A stretch of DNA of 64,000 bases, from contig NZ_AUIQ01000001.1 in the NCBI RefSeq assembly GCF_000423785.1, positions 122,504 through 186,503 of the forward strand. The letters run 5' to 3'. Position numbers and translations under genes: made by a program. Below are positions 1-8,769 of the stretch, piece by piece; position 1 is the stretch's first letter, and every line of letters starts with the position of its first letter. The notes below the pieces were generated by a model. That model was given only the letters and a program-made list of their open reading frames with translations. It did no database searches and was not told the DNA's origin. The stretch comes from Tetragenococcus muriaticus DSM 15685 (GTDB taxonomy: Bacteria; Bacillota; Bacilli; Lactobacillales; Enterococcaceae).

Positions 1-594
1 TTCTTGACCTGTTTGCTTGCCTTCAACACTTTTTAAAAAAGCATTGGCTACCTCTTTGCCGGAAACGGGTGTAAAACCAATAAAAGATTCGCCATAATCT
101 TCCATGGATTCTTCTAAAATATTAGGACTTACACAATTAATGCGCTGTCCATTTTTTAAGTCAATAGCAGCTGATTTTACAAAAGCAGCCACACCGCCAT
201 TGGCCATAGCTGCAGAAGCACCTCCAGGAATAGGATCATCTTTCATAATCCCAGTAATTAGTGTTATGCTTCCATTTTCATATAAATAGTGTTGGCCCAC
301 TAAAGCTAAATTTATTTGACCTAGTAGTTTACTAAGCACAGCTGTTTGATTGATTTCTGGTGTTAATGAGTGTACGGGGGCAAATTCAGCCGCACCAGCT
401 GTGCTGATAATGGCATCAACAGCTCCAGCTTTTTTAAATAAATTTTCTATACTTTCTTTTGAAGTTAAATCGACATGGATATCCCCACTAAAACGTCCTG
501 CAGTAATTATCTCATGATTTCTAGCTAAAAGGCGGTGGGTGACCAACTGACCGATCGTACCGCTTGCTCCTACAAGTAAAATACGCAAATTCAT
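1..594 (-). CDS. Short-chain dehydrogenase (SDR), 3' end outside window
   Basis: 198 codons are visible from an ATG at 594, preceded by a strong AAAGGAGG site (595-602). The protein opens with a Rossmann nucleotide-binding stretch, ILLVGASGTIGQ, and later has the NNG-like region STAGAAEF. It resembles small atypical SDR proteins of about 200 residues, so only a few codons are probably missing beyond base 1. The substrate cannot be told from sequence. It is divergent from the nuclease-like gene at 737, with about 140 bp between them for promoters. Family assignment is firm; function is unknown. Confidence 0.8.
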   Translation of the reverse strand, partial: MNLRILLVGASGTIGQLVTHRLLARNHEIITAGRFSGDIHVDLTSKESIENLFKKAGAVDAIISTAGAAEFAPVHSLTPEINQTAVLSKLLGQINLALVGQHYLYENGSITLITGIMKDDPIPGGASAAMANGGVAAFVKSAAIDLKNGQRINCVSPNILEESMEDYGESFIGFTPVSGKEVANAFLKSVEGKQTGQE

Positions 595-736
595 GTCCTC
601 CTTTATATATACTTAATTTTTATTATAACAAAATTTTTAATGTTTATTTAGTTTAGCTTGCATTTTAACTAAAAGACTTTTCCTTTAACAGTGGAAGTTT
701 TATACTAATGGGAGATAAGTACAAAGGAGTAAGAAA

Positions 737-1411
737 ATGAAAACATCTTTAACCACTCAAATGGAGGAAACATTATATTACTTTCTTCGTGAAAATGGAT
801 TTATTGCTATTGAAGAAGTTACCACACCTGATGAACAAGGAATTGTAGACACACTTGGTTGTCGTTTGGATAATAAACAACAATTCGAGTGGCGTTGTTA
901 TGAATTAAAAGTCAGTAAAGCAGATTTTCGTTCTTCAGCTAAGCTTTCATTTATTGGTCACTACAACTATTTTGTCCTACCTGAGCAGCTTTATATAAGT
1001 GTAAAAGAAGAAATTCCCTCTCATATTGGTGTTTTAGTCTACCATCCTTATATCAGTGAAGATTTGCCCCTTTCTGGGTTTTTTATTACTGAAAAAAAGC
1101 CTCAAAGGCAGCTGTTACAAGTAAACGAAGATGAACTGCTTTATCACTTAATTTCTTCTCAAGCAAGAGAAGTAGGAAAGGCCAAACAAACTGCACGAGG
1201 TTTACACACATTTAGCACCAAACAAGTATATAAAGAATTAAAAAAACGCCAACCAGAATATGATTTATTTGGAGGCGGGGCTAACTACTATGACCGCTTT
1301 ATTGAAGATACGCAAAATCAAGCAATTGAAGCTTTAAAAGAAGAACTAGAGGCTACTCGAGAAGCTTATTTTCAATTAGAACAAAAATTGGATAAGGAGC
1401 ATAGAAACTAA
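737..1411 (+). CDS. MmcB-like PD-(D/E)xK nuclease-type protein
   Basis: This 224-residue protein has the pattern of a PD-(D/E)xK fold: an Asp in DEQGIVDTLG, then YELKVSKADFRS with the E-x-K pair, followed by a segment resembling the FYFAVPE region of MmcB-like proteins (here NYFVLPEQLY). The C-terminal 60 residues are charged and predicted to be coiled coil. Its stop codon overlaps the start of the sce7725-family gene by one base (TAATG), so the two are translationally coupled. The start is supported by AAGGAG about 7 nt upstream. Nuclease activity is inferred from the motif only. A role in DNA repair or in defence are both possible. Confidence 0.55.
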   Translation: MKTSLTTQMEETLYYFLRENGFIAIEEVTTPDEQGIVDTLGCRLDNKQQFEWRCYELKVSKADFRSSAKLSFIGHYNYFVLPEQLYISVKEEIPSHIGVLVYHPYISEDLPLSGFFITEKKPQRQLLQVNEDELLYHLISSQAREVGKAKQTARGLHTFSTKQVYKELKKRQPEYDLFGGGANYYDRFIEDTQNQAIEALKEELEATREAYFQLEQKLDKEHRN

Positions 1412-2274
1412 TGTATTATCCTTATTTTAGAGGAAAACAGTTCGATCTTTTGGCGTTACGCGCTCTTTTAGAAAATGATAGATTATCTAAAAAAGTAATT
1501 CCTATCATTGAGCCTATTAAAAATACAGCTACTCTACATAAACTTTTAACTTATGCGCAAAAAAAGCAACATCCTTTTTATTTAGTGCAAAACCCACAAC
1601 TAGGAGAGTTTAATACACACAATGCTGGCAATTCCTTACAAGAAATTCCGGCGAGAAAAGCATTATTAGTAGATCAACCCTTAGAGTCAATGAACTCATC
1701 TGCTGAACTACTAATCATTGATCAACCTTCTGTTGCTTTAAGTAGTGATTGGACAGGTAACCAAAAACCAGTTTTCATCCCTCCAGAATTTCGCCTACTA
1801 AATAAAGTCATAGGGGATAAAATTATCTCGCAGGACTATTTCACGCGTTTACCTAAATTAAGTTTTTATAAAATGTGTAGGGATGAATTATTTTCTATAG
1901 ACCATTTATCTTATAAACAAAGGGGCTTTTTCGGTTTTAGTGATTTTTCGATCGATAGTCGTATTTATTACGAAAAAAGTTACCCATCAAATTTGTTAAG
2001 TCTACATTTGCTATATTTTTCTAAAGAGCAATTACGTATTCATCATTTTTTATCTACAGAAGAACCGGCTACTCAAAAAGAAAAATTTTTAGAATTAATG
2101 CAAGAGGTTTACGCATGGCAAAAAGTTTTATCTCAAGAAAATTTAACAAAAGGATTAGCTTTATTGTTAGATTATGCTAAACAACAAAAGTTTCCCGGCA
2201 TGGGCGTTATGCGCAAAGCTTCTGTCATGCATCATATGGAACTAATGGGTCGCTACTTGGAGAATAAAAATTAA
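1411..2274 (+). CDS. sce7725 / beta-family protein
   Basis: This 287-residue protein begins MYYPYFRGKQFDLLALR and continues with KVIPIIEPIK, the hallmark opening of the sce7725 (beta-protein-like) family. No catalytic function is established for the family to my knowledge. Members often sit beside a small PD-(D/E)xK protein (sce7726), and here the partner is a different nuclease-like gene that overlaps by one base. The fold is probably a TIM-barrel-like repeat, which is inference from the family. The gene is followed by a copper-type promoter for the next gene, so the operon has just two genes. Confidence 0.65.
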   Translation: MYYPYFRGKQFDLLALRALLENDRLSKKVIPIIEPIKNTATLHKLLTYAQKKQHPFYLVQNPQLGEFNTHNAGNSLQEIPARKALLVDQPLESMNSSAELLIIDQPSVALSSDWTGNQKPVFIPPEFRLLNKVIGDKIISQDYFTRLPKLSFYKMCRDELFSIDHLSYKQRGFFGFSDFSIDSRIYYEKSYPSNLLSLHLLYFSKEQLRIHHFLSTEEPATQKEKFLELMQEVYAWQKVLSQENLTKGLALLLDYAKQQKFPGMGVMRKASVMHHMELMGRYLENKN

Positions 2275-2292
2275 GCTAAGAACATCTTAAAA

Positions 2293-2321
2293 TTTACATA
2301 TGTAAACGAAAGTGTTATATT
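2293..2321 (+). promoter_or_regulatory. Promoter with cop-box operator
   Basis: TTTACATATGTAAA (2293-2306) is a perfect palindrome containing TACATATGTA, which fits the CopY/CopR cop box TACANNTGTA. Its first half is also a -35 (TTTACA), spaced exactly 17 bp from a -10 TATATT (2316-2321), so a bound CopY-type repressor would block this promoter. It drives the lipoprotein gene at 2361. Confidence 0.6.
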
Positions 2322-2360
2322 GAACTTAGTTTTAAATATCAACCTAAGGAGATGGCATGA

Positions 2361-2657
2361 TTGAAATTAAAAAGTCTTAGCTTTATTACACTTTTATCGA
2401 CAGTATTTCTTTTAGGAGCTTGTAGTAATAATGAAGATACGACAGAAGGACAAAATAGTTCAACTGCAAGTACAGAAATGAGCGAAATGCAAGATTCAAG
2501 CGATCATATGGAAGGAATGCAAGGACAAAATGCTGAAATTACGGGAATTCATGAAGGTCCTGCTTATATGATTAATTTTGAACCTAATGATGGCAGTAAA
2601 GAATTTGTAAACCATAAATGGGTTACAGAAGATGAATTATCACCTGTAGATCAATAA
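2361..2657 (+). CDS. DUF1541 (YdhK/CopL-like) lipoprotein, probably copper-binding
   Basis: A 98-residue lipoprotein with a signal peptide ending in the lipobox LLGAC (Cys21), then a low-complexity linker and one DUF1541 repeat (NHKWVTEDEL). The linker is Met/His rich (MSEMQDSSDHMEGMQG), which suits Cu(I) binding. Family members such as YdhK usually carry two DUF1541 repeats; this one has a single copy. The start is TTG at 2361, chosen because AAGGAG lies 9 nt upstream and the nearby ATG codons are out of frame. The cop box upstream supports a role in extracellular copper handling. Family assignment is good; copper binding is inferred. Confidence 0.7.
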   Translation: MKLKSLSFITLLSTVFLLGACSNNEDTTEGQNSSTASTEMSEMQDSSDHMEGMQGQNAEITGIHEGPAYMINFEPNDGSKEFVNHKWVTEDELSPVDQ

Positions 2658-2685
2658 AAGTAAACTTAGGGGCAAGCCGAAATAT

Positions 2686-2714
2686 TTGAAGCGCTTTTTG
2701 TGCTTTGCTACAAT
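2686..2714 (+). promoter_or_regulatory. Candidate promoter of the aldehyde dehydrogenase gene
   Basis: TTGAAG (2686-2691) and TACAAT (2709-2714) are separated by 17 bp, upstream of the AGGAGG-type site of the gene at 2762. Confidence 0.5.
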
Positions 2715-2761
2715 TGCATTAGAGCTTGAAAGATAGCTAAAAAAGCAAGGAGGAACTGTTT

Positions 2762-4247
2762 ATGCAAACTTATGACAAATTATTTTATAACGGTCAATGG
2801 CAAGATGCGCAATCAAATGATTACTCTGATATTATAAACACTGCCAATGAAGAAGTTATTGCAAAAGTAGTCAAAGCTTCTCATCAAGATGTTGACCAAG
2901 CAGTAGCATCTGCTAAAGCTGCTTTTGATCAATGGAATAACACTTCTCCTGAAACACGCGCTAAATATATTGAAAAAATTGCTGACGGCATTGAAAAACG
3001 CCAAGATGAAATTGCCGATACCATGGTAGAAGAACTAGGTACTTCTAAAGCTTTCGCAGATAAAGGACAAGTACCGATGTCATTAAAAGAAATCCGTTAC
3101 CATGGTAGAAGAACTAGGTACTTCTAAAGCTTTCGCAGATAAAGGACAAGTACCGATGTCATTAAAAGAAATCCGTGGAACTTTAGACGCGTTTAAGAAC
3201 TTTAGTTTTGAAGAAGAGCTTGATAACGCAACTATTATTAAAGAAGGCTACGGTGTGGTTGGTTGTGTAACTCCTTGGAACTTTCCAATGAACCAAATAC
3301 AACGTAAAATTACGCCAGCTTTACTAGCTGGAAACACTGTAGTAGTAAATCCAGCATCAAATACGCCACTTACAGCTATTATTTACGCTGAAACCATTGA
3401 AGAAGCAGGTTTACCTGCAGGTGTTTTCAACTTAGTTACAGGTAGTGGCGGAGATACAGGCGACTATTTAACACAACATCCAGATGTATCTGTTGTTTCC
3501 TTTACTGGTTCAACTGAAGTTGGTAAAGGTTTATATAAAAATGCAGCAACGACAGTGAAAAAATTAGTGCTTGAATTAGGTGGTAAATCCCCAATGATTT
3601 ATCTTAAAGGCGGCGATTTACAATTAGCCGTTGAATCAGCTGCAAGTACTGTTTTAGACAACCAAGGTCAAACATGCTCGGCTTTAACTCGTCTATTAGT
3701 ACCCAAAGATGAACTTGAAAGAACAAAAGAAGTCATCAAGGATTACTATAAAGATGTAAAAGTGGGCGATCCTACTGAAAAAGATACCCGAGTAGGTCCT
3801 ATGGTTTCCAAAGAACAAATGGATACAGTCTTGGAATATATCCAAAAAGGTGTGGACGAAGGAGCTAACGTACTTGTTGGTGGCAACCGTCTCAACCGTA
3901 AAGGATATTTTGTCGAACCAACTGTGTTTACAGACGTTACTAACGACATGACAATTGCTCAAGAAGAAATTTTTGGCCCTGTTCTAGTCGTTATCACTTA
4001 TGACACACAAGAAGAAGCTGTTAAAATTGCTAACGATTCTTCTTATGGTTTATCTGGCGGTGTAGTAGGGCCAGAAAAAGAAGCCATGGAAGTTGCTCGT
4101 CAATTAAGAACAGGAAATGTCGCTATAAATGGCGGCTCACGTACACCAAAAGCTCCATTTGGCGGATACAAACAATCAGGTCTTGGTCGTGAAAACGGCT
4201 TGTATGGTTTAGAAGATTATTTAGAAGTCAAAGCTTTATTTAAATAA
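2762..4247 (+). pseudogene. NAD-dependent aldehyde dehydrogenase, frameshifted by a 79-bp duplication
   Basis: The first frame (2762-3127) encodes the N-terminal part and ends shortly after the duplication. The rest continues in another frame from ATG 3102 to 4247. Removing one 79-bp copy gives a 468-residue protein, the normal family size. The second part has the NAD-binding and catalytic motifs intact: PWNFPMNQ, FTGSTEVGKG, LELGGKSP (general base Glu) and GQTCSALTRL (catalytic Cys). The split halves are unlikely to be active, because the first carries only about 112 native residues. Re-initiation at 3102 is possible but no good ribosome binding site precedes it. The lesion is perfectly reversible by loss of one copy, so the gene could be switchable, or the duplication could be a recent mutation or assembly artefact. 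Confidence 0.85.
3019..3176 (+). repeat. Perfect 79-bp tandem duplication
   Basis: Bases 3019-3097 are repeated exactly at 3098-3176; flanking bases differ on both sides (3018 against 3097, 3098 against 3177). As 79 is not a multiple of three, the duplication shifts the aldehyde dehydrogenase frame. Confidence 0.97.
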
Positions 4248-4264
4248 TCTAACTAAACAAAGAG

Positions 4265-4308
4265 AATACGCTAAATAACAACAGAATACGTTATTTAGCG
4301 TATTTTTT
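4265..4308 (+). terminator. Intrinsic terminator after aldehyde dehydrogenase
   Basis: A perfect 15-bp stem (4265-4279 with 4290-4304) is followed by a T run. It ends the upstream transcript before the FAD oxidoreductase gene. Confidence 0.85.
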
Positions 4309-4404
4309 ATTTATTGTTAAAAAGCGATATTTTTTTATATTTTTCTTTTTTATATTACAATAGATGTATCGTTAAAAAGAAAATCTTTTTATGGAGGGAA
4401 AAAT

Positions 4405-5607
4405 ATGAGTCATTTAGAAAATAATAATACGTACGAATATGTCATTGTCGGCGGCGGCATGGTCGCAGGTTACGCTGTAAACGGTATTCGTAAAGAAGAT
4501 CCTACTGGTTCTATTCTCGTAATTTCAAAAGATGCTGACGTTCCTTATGAACGACCTGCTTTAAGTAAAAAATTATGGCTAGACGATGAGTTTACTGAAG
4601 AAAACATAAGAGTTGGGGCAGAGAACCAAGCCAATGTAGCTTTTCGTTTTAACACTACCGTTAATAAAATTGATCGAAGTAATAAAAATGTTCAGTTAGG
4701 TGATGACGAAGTTGTTTATTATGATCAATTGTTACTTGCTACAGGTGGTGAACCAATGACCATCGATGGGCCAGATGATCCACATGTGATTGTATTTAGA
4801 GACTGGTCAGATTATCGAAAATTGCGCCAATTTAGCGGAAATAATAAACATGTGATCGTCGTAGGGGGCGGCTATATTGGTAGTGAAGTTGCAGCCGCTT
4901 TAGCTCAAAATAATACCAAAGTTACCATGGTTTATTTAGAAAATACATTAGGAGAAAATCAGTTTCCAGAATCCATTACTGCTGAATATGAAGACACATT
5001 CAAAAAAAATGATGTCGAATTGATAAATGGTAAAAAAGCAGAGTCTTATCAACGCGATGGGAGCCAGCTTGTAGTTACTTTAGATGACGGCACACAACTC
5101 ACTGGAGATACTGTTGTTATAGGCTTAGGCGTTTCTCCAAGAATTGCTTTAGCTAAAGCTAGTGGATTAAAATTAGACGGTGATGGCGTAGAGGTCAATG
5201 AATATTTGCAAACAAGTGATCCATCGATTTGGTCTGCAGGCGATATTGCTTATTATCCTGATAAAATATTAGGCTACCAAAGAATTGAACACGTGGATCA
5301 TGCTAGAAACTCTGGAGATCAAGTAGGAAGAAACATGGCGGGAGCTCATGAAGTTTATACCCGCACTCCTTACTTTTACTCCAACATATTCTCGATTTCT
5401 TGGCAAGCTATTGGTACATTAGATCCAAACTTAGAACAAGTATTTGATACCAGAGACAACGGAACGATCGTTTATTTCTTAAAAGAAGATCGTTTAGCTG
5501 GTGTTTTACTTTGGAATGTATCTGTAGACCTAGACGATGTTCGTAATTTATTAGCGAACCCACCAGCTAATAAAGAAGCCTTAATCGGCTCCATTAAAGA
5601 AAATTAA
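4405..5607 (+). CDS. FAD/NAD(P)-dependent oxidoreductase, ferredoxin reductase/AIF-like
   Basis: This 400-residue flavoprotein has an N-terminal FAD-binding dinucleotide fold (YVIVGGGMVAG), a second NAD-binding GxGxxG (VIVVGGGYIGSEVAAAL) near residue 150, and the FAD-contacting WSAGDIA motif near residue 275. The C-terminal 80 residues resemble the reductase-C domain of rubredoxin/ferredoxin reductases. The electron acceptor is unknown and no ferredoxin gene is adjacent. The start at 4405 has GGAGGG about 8 nt upstream. It is a single gene between a terminator and the next promoter. Family call is firm, partner unknown. Confidence 0.85.
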   Translation: MSHLENNNTYEYVIVGGGMVAGYAVNGIRKEDPTGSILVISKDADVPYERPALSKKLWLDDEFTEENIRVGAENQANVAFRFNTTVNKIDRSNKNVQLGDDEVVYYDQLLLATGGEPMTIDGPDDPHVIVFRDWSDYRKLRQFSGNNKHVIVVGGGYIGSEVAAALAQNNTKVTMVYLENTLGENQFPESITAEYEDTFKKNDVELINGKKAESYQRDGSQLVVTLDDGTQLTGDTVVIGLGVSPRIALAKASGLKLDGDGVEVNEYLQTSDPSIWSAGDIAYYPDKILGYQRIEHVDHARNSGDQVGRNMAGAHEVYTRTPYFYSNIFSISWQAIGTLDPNLEQVFDTRDNGTIVYFLKEDRLAGVLLWNVSVDLDDVRNLLANPPANKEALIGSIKEN

Positions 5608-5673
5608 GAGGAACTGCTTTTATATTTGCTTATTAGACGAACATTGAATTTTCTAGTAAAAAAAGAAAGTTCC

Positions 5674-5702
5674 TAGACAAAAAGAATACTTTTTGCTATA
5701 GT
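5674..5702 (+). promoter_or_regulatory. Candidate promoter of the P-type ATPase leader
   Basis: TAGACA (5674-5679), a 17-bp spacer and TATAGT (5697-5702) predict a start near 5709, which would give a structured leader of about 125 nt before the GTG start at 5836. Confidence 0.55.
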
Positions 5703-5721
5703 ATATAAGTGTTATACGAAT

Positions 5722-5808
5722 AAGCAAACAGGTTGAGCGCAAGCTTTCAAGACATGTCTTCCAAGGGCGAGGAAGACCTTGTTTGCTTGCGCTTTTGTAT
5801 GCTTTTTT
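5722..5808 (+). promoter_or_regulatory. Structured 5' leader with competing helices (candidate riboswitch or attenuator)
   Basis: Three helices can be drawn. Bases 5722-5732 pair with 5777-5788 (one bulge) and enclose a 7-bp hairpin GTCTTCC/GGAAGAC (5756-5762 with 5771-5777). Alternatively AGCGCAAGC (5736-5744) pairs with GCTTGCGCT (5785-5793), followed by a T-rich stretch to 5808. The two outer helices compete for 5785-5788, so they cannot form together. I could not match it to yybP-ykoY, the Mn riboswitch often found before such ATPases. The class is unknown. Confidence 0.45.
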
Positions 5809-5835
5809 ATAAATAAACTAGAAAGGATGAAGAAA

Positions 5836-8598
5836 GTGAAACTCTATCAACAAACAAAAGATCAAGTCATAGAGGACTTTCAGGTTGATTTACAGAATGG
5901 GTTAACAGACGAAAAGGTAACTCAACAACGTGAAAAATACGGTGAGAATAAACTACCTGAAAAAAAAGAGGACCCTTATTGGAAGGTCTTTCTTAAAAAC
6001 TTCAAGGAACCTATTGTCATTGTACTAATGGGAGCAATTGTTTTATCTTCATTAAGTGCTTTTCATGATATTCAAATTCAAGGTAATTTAGAAACTGGAT
6101 ATGAGTCACTATATGAAGCAGCAGCTATTTTTATCTTAATTATCATTAATGCATTTCTAGGATTTTGGCAAGAAATTAGTGCTCGGAAGAGTCTAAATGC
6201 ACTAAAAGAAATGAATACCCGAAACACTACGGTATTACGTAACGGGAAGTGGCAAACGATTCCTGTTAACGAAATGGTGGTTGGCGACATCGTAAGTAAC
6301 CAAGTTGGCGACTTTGTTGAAGCAGATGTTCGTTGGCTAGATGTAAACGAACTTCAAGTCATTGAATCTCATTTAACTGGGGAAGCTGACGCTATTGAAA
6401 AGGGTACGGAAGCAATCAGTGAAGATGTCGAACTTGGTGACCGAACCAATATGGGCTTTTCTGGTTCTACTGTTTCCAACGGACAAGGAACTGGCGTTGT
6501 TGTTGCAGCAGGGGCAAATACTGAATTAGGTAATATTGCTCAAATGATTGAATCTGTTGAAGAAAAACCTTCTCCTCTACAAAATACCGTTAATAAACTA
6601 ACAAAAACCCTTATGTTCATTTCTGGGATTATTGTTATCTTTACTCTTATTATGGGAATTATTCAAGCAGGTGAACTTAGTTTTGCATCGATTGGTTCTG
6701 TCCTATCAACTTCAATTGCACTAGCAGTCGCTTCTATTCCAGATGCTTTACCGGCTGTATTATCTATTGTATTAACCATCGGCGCTAGCGCTATGGCTAA
6801 AAACAAGGGATTAATTAAGTCATTAAATAGTGTAGAAACATTAGGTGCTACCTCCTATATTTGTTCCGATAAAACAGGAACATTAACTAAGAACGAAATG
6901 ACCGTTGTTCAATATTATGCCAATGGCCATAAATATGAAGTAACTGGTCTAGGTTACAATCCTAATGGAGAAGTTAAAAATCAAGATAATGACGATCCAG
7001 TCGCTACATCAAAAGCCTTCTTATATGGCGCCGTATTGTGTAATGATTCTTCCGTCCAAGAAAATGACAACGGAGAGTATACGCCTCTAGGACTTCCGAC
7101 TGAAGTTGCTTTAACTGTATTAGGGAAGAAAGTAAATATTAGTCGCGAAGATTTGCAACAAGACAAAGAAATTGTTCGCACGCTACCTTTTTCAAGTAGC
7201 CGTAAAATGATGAGTGTCATTGTAAAGGAAAACGATGGTAAATATACCTTGTATACTAAGGGCGCACCGGATGTTATGATCAACCGTAGCAATGGTATTT
7301 TAAAAGATGGTGAAGTTGACAAGACAGAAGAAGAAAGAAACAACTTTTTATCCATCGTAGATGATTATGCCGATGACGCTTTACGTACATTAGCAGTTGG
7401 ACAAAAAGAGATTACTGAAGATGAAGCCTTGAACGGAACAACAGATACACTTGAGCATTCTCTTGTCTTAACTGGGGTCGCAGGAATTATTGACCCTGCA
7501 CGTGAAGAAGTTAAAGTTTCTGTTCAAACGTTGCACAATGCTAATGTTGAAGTGGTTATGATTACAGGTGACCATGAAAAGACAGCACGAGCTATTGCGT
7601 ATGACTTAGGCATCGTTGATAGTAAATCTGCTCCTGTTGTTAAAGGCGTAGATATTGAAAAAATGTCCGATGATGAATTGTATGAAACGGTAAAAGAAAC
7701 TAATGTCTATGCTCGTGTGTCACCAGAACATAAACAACGTATTGTTAAACAATTACAAAACTATGGTCAAATCACAGCTATGACTGGTGATGGTGTCAAC
7801 GATGCTCCTGCGTTACGCGTGGCAGACATTGGTATTGCAATGGGTGTCGCAGGAACAGAAGTAACAAAAGATTCAGCAGATTTGGTGTTGCTAGATGACA
7901 AATTTACAACCATTGAAAATGCAGTCAAAAGTGGACGGACGATTTATGGTAACATTAAAAACTTTATCCGTCATGAACTGACAACCAACGTTGCTGAAGT
8001 GCTTTCGATATTAATAGGATTGCTATTTTTCACTCAAACAATTGGAAACGTTCCTGGCGCAACACCAACTTTATCAGCATTGATGGTATTATGGGTGAAC
8101 ATGGTCAGTGACGCAGTCCCTTCCTTTTCCCTAGGTTATGATGTTCCTGAAGCAAATATTATGGAAGAATCACCACGTGATCCAGATGAATCAATATTAG
8201 CTAATTATACTTGGTCTCGTGTATTAATCCGTGGTATCTTTATGGGACTAATGGTATTTGTAGCATTCCTTTGGGCTGCTCACCAAGGTATGTCAGATAG
8301 CCAAGCACAAACAGTAGCCTTTCTAACACTAGTATATGGACAGTTATGGCACGTTTTTGATGCTCGTAGTACAAGAACCTTATTTGAACGAAATCCATTT
8401 GAAAATAAATATCTAGTGGCTGCTGTTTTATTCGCTGGAATCAGTTCTTTCTTAGTAACAATTATCCCATTCTTTAACTTAGTTATGGGTACAGCTCCAC
8501 TTGATGGCTATGTTTATCTGTTAGTTCTATTTGTTCCTGCATTACCTACGTTGATTTTGTCAGGAATCAAAGAGCTATTTGGCGTTAAGATTTGGTAA
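5836..8598 (+). CDS. P-type cation-transporting ATPase, Ca2+-type (PMCA/PacL-like)
   Basis: This 920-residue membrane ATPase has the A-domain motif LTGEAD, the phosphorylation site SDKTGTLT (Asp coded near 6868) and the hinge MTGDGVNDAPAL. M4 reads ASIPDALPAVLSIVLT, near the PEGL-type ion site of Ca-ATPases. The C-terminal block has four to six membrane segments and the family signature HALTxNxAE in the form RHELTTNVAEV. It probably exports Ca2+ or Mn2+ from the cytoplasm. I chose the GTG at 5836 (GAAAGGA 8 nt upstream); an upstream in-frame TTG lies inside a leader hairpin and was rejected, and ATG 5827 is an alternative. The structured leader and terminator frame it as a single-gene unit. 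Confidence 0.87.
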   Translation: MKLYQQTKDQVIEDFQVDLQNGLTDEKVTQQREKYGENKLPEKKEDPYWKVFLKNFKEPIVIVLMGAIVLSSLSAFHDIQIQGNLETGYESLYEAAAIFILIIINAFLGFWQEISARKSLNALKEMNTRNTTVLRNGKWQTIPVNEMVVGDIVSNQVGDFVEADVRWLDVNELQVIESHLTGEADAIEKGTEAISEDVELGDRTNMGFSGSTVSNGQGTGVVVAAGANTELGNIAQMIESVEEKPSPLQNTVNKLTKTLMFISGIIVIFTLIMGIIQAGELSFASIGSVLSTSIALAVASIPDALPAVLSIVLTIGASAMAKNKGLIKSLNSVETLGATSYICSDKTGTLTKNEMTVVQYYANGHKYEVTGLGYNPNGEVKNQDNDDPVATSKAFLYGAVLCNDSSVQENDNGEYTPLGLPTEVALTVLGKKVNISREDLQQDKEIVRTLPFSSSRKMMSVIVKENDGKYTLYTKGAPDVMINRSNGILKDGEVDKTEEERNNFLSIVDDYADDALRTLAVGQKEITEDEALNGTTDTLEHSLVLTGVAGIIDPAREEVKVSVQTLHNANVEVVMITGDHEKTARAIAYDLGIVDSKSAPVVKGVDIEKMSDDELYETVKETNVYARVSPEHKQRIVKQLQNYGQITAMTGDGVNDAPALRVADIGIAMGVAGTEVTKDSADLVLLDDKFTTIENAVKSGRTIYGNIKNFIRHELTTNVAEVLSILIGLLFFTQTIGNVPGATPTLSALMVLWVNMVSDAVPSFSLGYDVPEANIMEESPRDPDESILANYTWSRVLIRGIFMGLMVFVAFLWAAHQGMSDSQAQTVAFLTLVYGQLWHVFDARSTRTLFERNPFENKYLVAAVLFAGISSFLVTIIPFFNLVMGTAPLDGYVYLLVLFVPALPTLILSGIKELFGVKIW

Positions 8599-8612
8599 TT
8601 TTGACACAGTTC

Positions 8613-8652
8613 AAAAGACATATGGTGATTATTTCATCATATGTCTTTTTTT
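8613..8652 (+). terminator. Intrinsic terminator after P-type ATPase
   Basis: AAGACATATG (8615-8624) pairs with CATATGTCTT (8638-8647), followed by seven or more T. Confidence 0.85.
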
Positions 8653-8769
8653 ATGTAAAAAATATTTTATAATAGAAAATTCAATCAAATAAGCAAGGTT
8701 TTACAACTATTGACAGTGGATAAAAAAACGCGGATAATATATTTATACGAGAAAAAAGGAGATTTTTAT

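Noticed and set aside
2684..2700. cre site at TTGAAGCGCTTTTT before the aldehyde dehydrogenase
   Set aside because: Two mismatches in the left arm once the central GCGC is aligned; too weak to call.
5722..5808. yybP-ykoY manganese riboswitch before the ATPase
   Set aside because: The conserved loop sequences of that class are not present; only the position fits.
5779..5835. Longer N-terminus for the P-type ATPase starting at TTG 5779
   Set aside because: The codons lie within the leader hairpin and no ribosome site precedes them; GTG 5836 has one.
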